Positions 4,990 to 7,985 of a DNA stretch of 7,985 bases are shown piece after piece. This DNA comes from Candidatus Pacearchaeota archaeon (GTDB taxonomy: Archaea > Nanobdellota > Nanobdellia > Pacearchaeales > GW2011-AR1): positions 1-7,985 of the forward strand of contig WJLC01000046.1 in the NCBI GenBank assembly GCA_014728745.1, in the 5' to 3' direction. Under the pieces are notes generated by a model, which worked only from the letters and a program-made list of their open reading frames with translations, ran no database searches and was not told the DNA's origin. The first letter of the stretch is position 1, and each line of letters starts with the position of its first letter. A program made the position numbers and the translations under genes.

Positions 4990-5343
4990 TTAAGGTTGCT
5001 TAGGAACCCCGCAATATCTAACCCAAAATTTTTCCCCTGTGCCTTTTTCAAAGTAAAAACAGCTTTTTGTTTTTTTTGCCCCATCTTCTTTCTCAAATTC
5101 ATATTTCTTGTAAAATTGCTCTTGCTGAGGGTTAACCTCAAAGTTCTTCCAATTAACTGAAGAATGTGCATTGTCAACAATAGAATTCATTTTTTGCATT
5201 TCTTCTAATCCCTTTGTGGCATCTCTATTAAACTCTCCTGAAATGTAAAAACTTAGAATCGCTGCAAAGCAAAGAAGTATTACTCCTACTACTAGCACTG
5301 TTATTGTAATATCTGCCCTCTTGTTATTTAAAATCTTTTTCAT
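4990..5343 (-). CDS. pilin-like small secreted protein with N-terminal helix (KRAD type)
   Basis: A 117-residue protein with N-terminus MKKILNNKRADITITV. The basic pair followed by Ala at 8-10, then Asp11 and a hydrophobic helix (about 12-35), has the layout of a class III prepilin leader with predicted cleavage after Ala10; Asp at +1 is unusual for archaellins. The outer domain is charged and mostly helical at first (GLEEMQKMNSIVDNAHSS), then carries a likely beta hairpin bounded by Cys95 and Cys111 (SCFYFEKGTG to VRYCG), which could form a disulfide. No enzyme motif is visible. It lies 24 nt after the preceding gene and is probably co-transcribed with it. I recall similar genes beside the neighbouring ones in DPANN genomes, without a named function. 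Confidence 0.83.
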   Translation of the reverse strand: MKKILNNKRADITITVLVVGVILLCFAAILSFYISGEFNRDATKGLEEMQKMNSIVDNAHSSVNWKNFEVNPQQEQFYKKYEFEKEDGAKKTKSCFYFEKGTGEKFWVRYCGVPKQP

Positions 5344-5367
5344 TTTTATTTTTCTATTTTTTGTTTT

Positions 5368-5688
5368 TTATTCATTAATATAATCATCTAAATCTATTTC
5401 TTTTTTCTCTAACCACTTTTCTACCACTTCTCTATCTTCTTCTGGAGTAAGCAAATAAGCAATAGCTGTTTTAGTTATTAAAATACTCGTGCCTTTTCCA
5501 CCTATTGATGCCTCTTCATCATCTATTGAGCCTTTCAATCCTTCTTCTAATAATATTGTTGTAAATGAAAAATAATAAATCCCTAAAAACAAAAGAATAA
5601 TTAGCGTGGCAATTATCCATGTTGCAGTGCTTGCTACTTGTGCTTTTTTCACATCTCTTAATCTAAAAATCCTATTTAAGTTTTGCAT
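5368..5688 (-). CDS. pilin-like small membrane-anchored protein (KKAQ type)
   Basis: A 106-residue protein. Residues 14-17 are KKAQ, followed by VASTATW and a hydrophobic helix to about residue 40. This is a class III-type site with predicted cleavage between Ala16 and Gln17; Gln at +1 is the commonest choice in archaellins and pilins. The outer part is short and acidic (SIDDEEASIGGKGTSIL, then TPEEDREVVEKWLEKKEIDLDDY) with no cysteines, unlike its neighbours. It overlaps the preceding gene by 17 nt in another frame, a strong sign of one transcript and coupled translation. A GAGG motif lies 13 nt before the ATG, rather far for a ribosome-binding site. No known function. Confidence 0.84.
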   Translation of the reverse strand: MQNLNRIFRLRDVKKAQVASTATWIIATLIILLFLGIYYFSFTTILLEEGLKGSIDDEEASIGGKGTSILITKTAIAYLLTPEEDREVVEKWLEKKEIDLDDYINE

Positions 5689-6199
5689 TTTTTTCTGTTT
5701 TCCTCACACTTGTTAAGATATCAATAAAATATCTATTTTCCTTATCTTTGCTTATAGTATAAAAAAAGGACTTAAAACAGCCAGGCAAAAGTGCAAATTT
5801 TTTTTCATTGTCCAAACAAAGGCCTTTTATTCCTGCATTGCCTTTTTCAAATTTATAAATTTCTTTTTCATTCATATCTCTAAAAACAACTTCAAAATAA
5901 TACTGTATTTCTTCATCCCAATTATAACTCTCTCTATCATCAGCACTCAAATTCAAATTGCACTCTTTCAAAAAATTATCAAAAAAAGTCTGGTTAAACC
6001 CTGTTTTAGTTTTATTCAAAACTTTTGAATTTAATCTTCCACTAGGTGCAATGCAATCTGCAATTTTATTCTTTAACAGCAATCCTTCTACATCCCTAAT
6101 ATCATAAGGATGATCATGAAATTTTATTACAGTCATGCTTAAAATCAAAGCAACACCAAAAATAATTACAAACCAATAAAAAGTCAATGGCTTTTCCAT
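5672..6199 (-). CDS. small secreted protein with N-terminal membrane helix and four cysteines
   Basis: A 175-residue protein with one N-terminal hydrophobic helix (about 7-25) and an outer domain of about 145 residues. Unlike the other cluster members, its start (MEKPLTFYW) shows no basic pair followed by Ala or Gly, so it may be an uncleaved anchored subunit. The segment YDIRDVEGLLLKNKIADC (32-49) followed by IAPSGRLN is the most distinctive part and recurs, as I remember it, in DPANN homologues. Cysteines at 49, 80, 128 and 141 could form two disulfides (one pair in GLCLDNEKKFALLPGC). Sequons at Asn62 (NKT) and Asn69 (NQT) suit an extracellular location. The start codon follows directly on the stop of the upstream gene (TAAATG) and the 3' end overlaps the next gene by 17 nt. 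Function unknown. Confidence 0.85.
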   Translation of the reverse strand: MEKPLTFYWFVIIFGVALILSMTVIKFHDHPYDIRDVEGLLLKNKIADCIAPSGRLNSKVLNKTKTGFNQTFFDNFLKECNLNLSADDRESYNWDEEIQYYFEVVFRDMNEKEIYKFEKGNAGIKGLCLDNEKKFALLPGCFKSFFYTISKDKENRYFIDILTSVRKTEKNAKLK

Positions 6200-6640
6200 T
6201 TAACTTAAACCCTCTTCATTTACTTCATTAGTAATAGCAAAAATAAATCCTTTTTGTCCTCCCAAAGGCTCTTTTCTATTATCAAAACGAGAAACAACCT
6301 TCAAATCATTAAAAAAAGAATAAGAGTAGCCACTATCTTCAGAAAGTTGAACAGTCACCATATTTCTTTTATTATTAATCTTAACGGTTTTCTTAACATC
6401 CCATGCATTGTCCTCTGCTTCCTCTAAGGCGTTTTCCATATTCAGATAAAACTCTGTGCCAGGCTTAGCAGAATCAATTAGCAAGGCTATATTCTTGGCA
6501 TAAGTCTCTTCATAAAGTATAATTCCACCTGTTCTGCTGTAAATAAATAAAAGAAGAATAGTAATAACAATCAAATTCAAAACAAGAAAAATAACATTCT
6601 CTGTTAAAAATCCTGCTTTTTTCCTCTTTTTCATGATCAT
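6200..6640 (-). CDS. pilin-like secreted protein (KKAG type, Glu at +5)
   Basis: A 146-residue protein. The leader is rich in Lys/Arg (MKKRKKAG), then FLTEN and a hydrophobic helix to about residue 33. Cleavage after Ala9 would give a mature start GFLTE, with Glu at position 5, the residue classically needed for type IV pilin assembly; this is the clearest pseudopilin feature in the cluster. Beyond the helix, YEETYAKNIALLIDSAKPGTEF (about 43-64) recurs in DPANN homologues I remember. The C-terminal half looks beta-rich (VTVQLSEDSGYSYSF) and lacks cysteines. Two ATG codons (6640 and 6634) are possible; the first lies 25 nt from a TATA-like TTTATTAA. The stop abuts the next start codon. Confidence 0.86.
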   Translation of the reverse strand: MIMKKRKKAGFLTENVIFLVLNLIVITILLLFIYSRTGGIILYEETYAKNIALLIDSAKPGTEFYLNMENALEEAEDNAWDVKKTVKINNKRNMVTVQLSEDSGYSYSFFNDLKVVSRFDNRKEPLGGQKGFIFAITNEVNEEGLS

Positions 6641-6661
6641 ATTTAGAAAAAAGAATCATAA

Positions 6662-6669
6662 TTAATAAA
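6662..6669 (-). promoter_or_regulatory. possible internal TATA box of the pilin-like operon
   Basis: On the minus strand this reads TTTATTAA, centred 25 nt upstream of the first ATG at 6640. The 68-bp gap in which it lies is the longest break between the tightly packed minus-strand genes from 5344 to 7831. It may drive the 6640-to-4990 genes separately from those upstream. Confidence 0.4.
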
Positions 6670-6691
6670 TGTTTAGAAATGGTCCACCTGC

Positions 6692-6708
6692 AAAAACAAT
6701 ATAAAAAA
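6692..6708 (-). terminator. possible oligo-T terminator after the 326-residue gene
   Basis: Directly past the stop at 6709, the minus strand reads TTTTTTATATTGTTTTT: two T-tracts in 17 bases. It precedes the possible promoter at 6662-6669. Termination may be partial, since the whole run of genes is co-directional. Confidence 0.35.
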
Positions 6709-7689
6709 TTAAGAAAGAGTTACAACATCTGCGCAAGAAAGATTGTTATATTCCAAAGAGCCCACCTCTATGAGAGTAGGAAGAAGATATTTGTTTTCTG
6801 ATTCTCCAGTAATTGTAATCCCCATAAATGGTTTAGGCTGTCCCCCAGGAATATTTGCCGCAATACCTGCAGAACTAACTAAAGTCACTCCGGCTAAAGC
6901 TATTGCTGCCGTTCCTCCTGTAGCTGCAACTGCAACAATTACTGCTGCCCCAGTTATAGCAGTAATGCCTGCTTTAATCCAAGGGTAATTTTTAGTTGTT
7001 ATTGCCATTGTGATGTAATAACTTTTATCAAAAGAAAAATCATTAAATTTCATCTCCCCCTTGAAACTTGCCTTTCTTGGAGGAATATTTCTCCCCATCA
7101 AATAACCCAAATAAGAATTTTCACTTCCAGGGAGATTGTTTTCTACCAGATAATCGTACAATACACTTTCCATAAAATATCCTTGAGGTTCAAATGCGGC
7201 CCCATTTCCCTCATATAAACTTTTATCAAACGCAACAACATAACAGTTAGAACAATATGTTTTGGATCTTACTTTTGCTCCCAAATAATCTATTTTTCCT
7301 TCTCCATACATCCACCAGCAATCAGCCATGAGTCCTGCAATTTCCTCATTTAGCTCATTTGTTGCTTTTTTAAGGTCTTTTGATTCAATTGTAATTACCT
7401 CACTAGGGTTAGGCATACTTTTCACATTGCACTCCTTTGTAGCTGAGAAACATATGTGCTGTGTTTTGCAGTCCAGAGGAACTGTCTCTCCTAAAACTAC
7501 AGATTTTCCTCTTAAAACAACAGAATTATGACAAATTTGCTCCTCTGTAATTCCTCCAAGATTAGCTCTTGCATACAAAGTTATAACAGCTATAAAGCTC
7601 AAAATTAAAATAGTTAAAATCACAATCTGCTGAGTGGTCAGAGCTGCTCTCTTATCTCTTTTCTTAAAAATTCTATTTTTATTTGCCAC
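6709..7689 (-). CDS. large cysteine-rich membrane-anchored protein of the pilin-like cluster
   Basis: A 326-residue protein, the largest in the cluster. The leader (MANKNRIFKKRDKRA) ends in a basic pair plus Ala (13-15), then ALTTQQ and a hydrophobic helix (about 20-40), so class III processing after Ala15 is plausible. The outer part has eight cysteines (53, 74, 80, 87, 124, 146, 149, 319). Distinctive segments are EEQICHNSVVLRGKS, then DCKTQHIC, and MADCWWMYGEGKIDY (121-135) followed by CSNC at 146-149, a possible metal or redox site. Residues 238-282 are a second uncharged, Gly/Ala/Val-rich stretch, possibly a membrane-inserting element. I recall this combination as a conserved hypothetical protein in Woesearchaeota. 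The start is GTG, supported by AGAGG 8 nt upstream. Function unknown; a tip or minor pilus subunit is a guess. Confidence 0.88.
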   Translation of the reverse strand: MANKNRIFKKRDKRAALTTQQIVILTILILSFIAVITLYARANLGGITEEQICHNSVVLRGKSVVLGETVPLDCKTQHICFSATKECNVKSMPNPSEVITIESKDLKKATNELNEEIAGLMADCWWMYGEGKIDYLGAKVRSKTYCSNCYVVAFDKSLYEGNGAAFEPQGYFMESVLYDYLVENNLPGSENSYLGYLMGRNIPPRKASFKGEMKFNDFSFDKSYYITMAITTKNYPWIKAGITAITGAAVIVAVAATGGTAAIALAGVTLVSSAGIAANIPGGQPKPFMGITITGESENKYLLPTLIEVGSLEYNNLSCADVVTLS

Positions 7690-7697
7690 TTTTAATG

Positions 7698-7702
7698 CCT
7701 CT
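7698..7702 (-). promoter_or_regulatory. ribosome binding site for the GTG start at 7689
   Basis: AGAGG on the minus strand lies 8 nt before the GTG. Because this start is not ATG, the site decides it. The first in-frame ATG lies far downstream and would remove the membrane helix. Confidence 0.6.
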
Positions 7703-7723
7703 TTTTCTTTTTGATTTCATATA

Positions 7724-7831
7724 CTAAATAACATCTATTCCTAATTTTTTAAATATACTGTATATTCCTAAAAGAGCAATTGCAAAAACTGCAATCCATA
7801 ATACTCTTTTCATAAGTCCTTCAAAGCTCAT
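7724..7831 (-). CDS. 35-residue single-helix membrane protein
   Basis: A very short gene: MSFEGLMKRV, one hydrophobic helix (about 11-25) and a basic end (IFKKLGIDVI). Its ATG overlaps the upstream stop codon as ATGA, so translation is coupled. A strong ribosome-binding site, GAGGTGA, ends 7 nt before the ATG. Both facts argue that it is real despite its size. The next gene begins 34 nt downstream. Small one-helix proteins of this kind can stabilise membrane complexes, but no function can be read from the sequence. Orientation in the membrane is unclear, as Lys/Arg flank both ends of the helix. Confidence 0.72.
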   Translation of the reverse strand: MSFEGLMKRVLWIAVFAIALLGIYSIFKKLGIDVI

Positions 7832-7985
7832 CCTTTCTTCACCTCAATGAAAATGCTCTCATCTTCTCCATCCTTAGCAACATCTATAGAGAGAGGTTTT
7901 TCTGTTGATATCTCATAACCATCTAATTTCTCACTAGTGTGTTCCTGGCCCACTGCATTTAAGTTTTTAATAATCAAACAAGAAC
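7828..7985 (-). CDS. C-terminal end of an unidentified protein (5' part outside window)
   Basis: The frame is open from the right edge and ends at TGA 7828, giving the last 51 residues. They are hydrophilic and acidic, with short alternating strands (GYEISTEKPLSIDVAKDGEDESIFIEVKKG) as in a beta-sandwich end, and no cysteine pattern except Cys2 of the visible part. The stop overlaps the next ATG by the ATGA arrangement, which places this protein in the same transcript as the pilin-like genes. It could be another surface subunit. Too little is present to name it. Confidence 0.75.
   Translation of the reverse strand, partial: SCLIIKNLNAVGQEHTSEKLDGYEISTEKPLSIDVAKDGEDESIFIEVKKG

Noticed and set aside
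4983..5180. Minus-strand frame of 65 residues
   Set aside because: It overlaps the KRAD-type pilin gene in another frame, lacks a membrane leader and has no ribosome-binding site.
6743..6988. Plus-strand frame of 81 residues, Ala/Pro/Val-rich
   Set aside because: Antisense of the Gly/Ala-rich segment of the 326-residue gene; its composition follows directly from that.
7328..7531. Plus-strand frame of 67 residues
   Set aside because: Antisense of the 326-residue gene; no start signals.
1..7985. tRNA, rRNA, CRISPR, insertion sequence or integrase
   Set aside because: Looked for on both strands by eye: no cloverleaf-like arms with CCA context, no regularly spaced repeats, no transposase or integrase motifs, and no terminal inverted repeats.

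Overview
The window reads as a chromosomal segment of an AT-rich archaeon, most probably a DPANN lineage of the Woesearchaeales/Pacearchaeales type. The supports are archaeal information-processing genes (RadA, an OB-fold/zinc-finger replication protein A, translation factor aEF-1beta), archaeal TATA boxes about 25 nt upstream of start codons, a class III (archaellin/pilin-type) prepilin peptidase, and a run of small one-helix secreted proteins of a kind I remember from DPANN genomes. The lineage call rests on recognition and gene content, not on a search.

Positions 1-2139 hold three minus-strand genes. These are radA (its 3' end lies beyond the left edge), a small DUF457/YdjM-like membrane protein, and the RPA-like single-stranded-DNA-binding protein. 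Across a 124-bp divergent promoter region, the plus strand carries aEF-1beta (2264-2536) and a lysine-rich protein with a HIT-like core that has lost its histidine triad (2621-3415). A 20-bp direct repeat joins the stop codon of the first of these to the start region of the second.

From 3399 to the right edge everything is on the minus strand again. In transcription order, starting from the right edge, there are: the tail of an unidentified protein; a 35-residue one-helix protein overlapping it by ATGA; a 326-residue cysteine-rich protein; four further small proteins with one N-terminal helix each; and a 109-residue pilin-like protein that has its own promoter and is followed by an oligo-T terminator. 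Beyond these lie a 57-residue very basic protein and the prepilin peptidase, which converges on the HIT-like gene with a 17-bp 3' overlap.

Five of the six proteins between 4590 and 7689 carry the same N-terminal layout: two basic residues, then Ala or Gly, then a short polar stretch and a hydrophobic helix. This matches substrates of archaeal prepilin peptidases, and the peptidase is encoded next door. The cluster therefore looks like a set of pilin or pseudopilin subunits that build a cysteine-rich surface structure. No assembly ATPase or TadC-like platform protein is present in the window, so the machine's identity is open. This cluster is the best candidate here for a poorly described system.

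No tRNA, rRNA, CRISPR array, insertion sequence or integrase is visible. There is no gene-free stretch of more than 300 bases.
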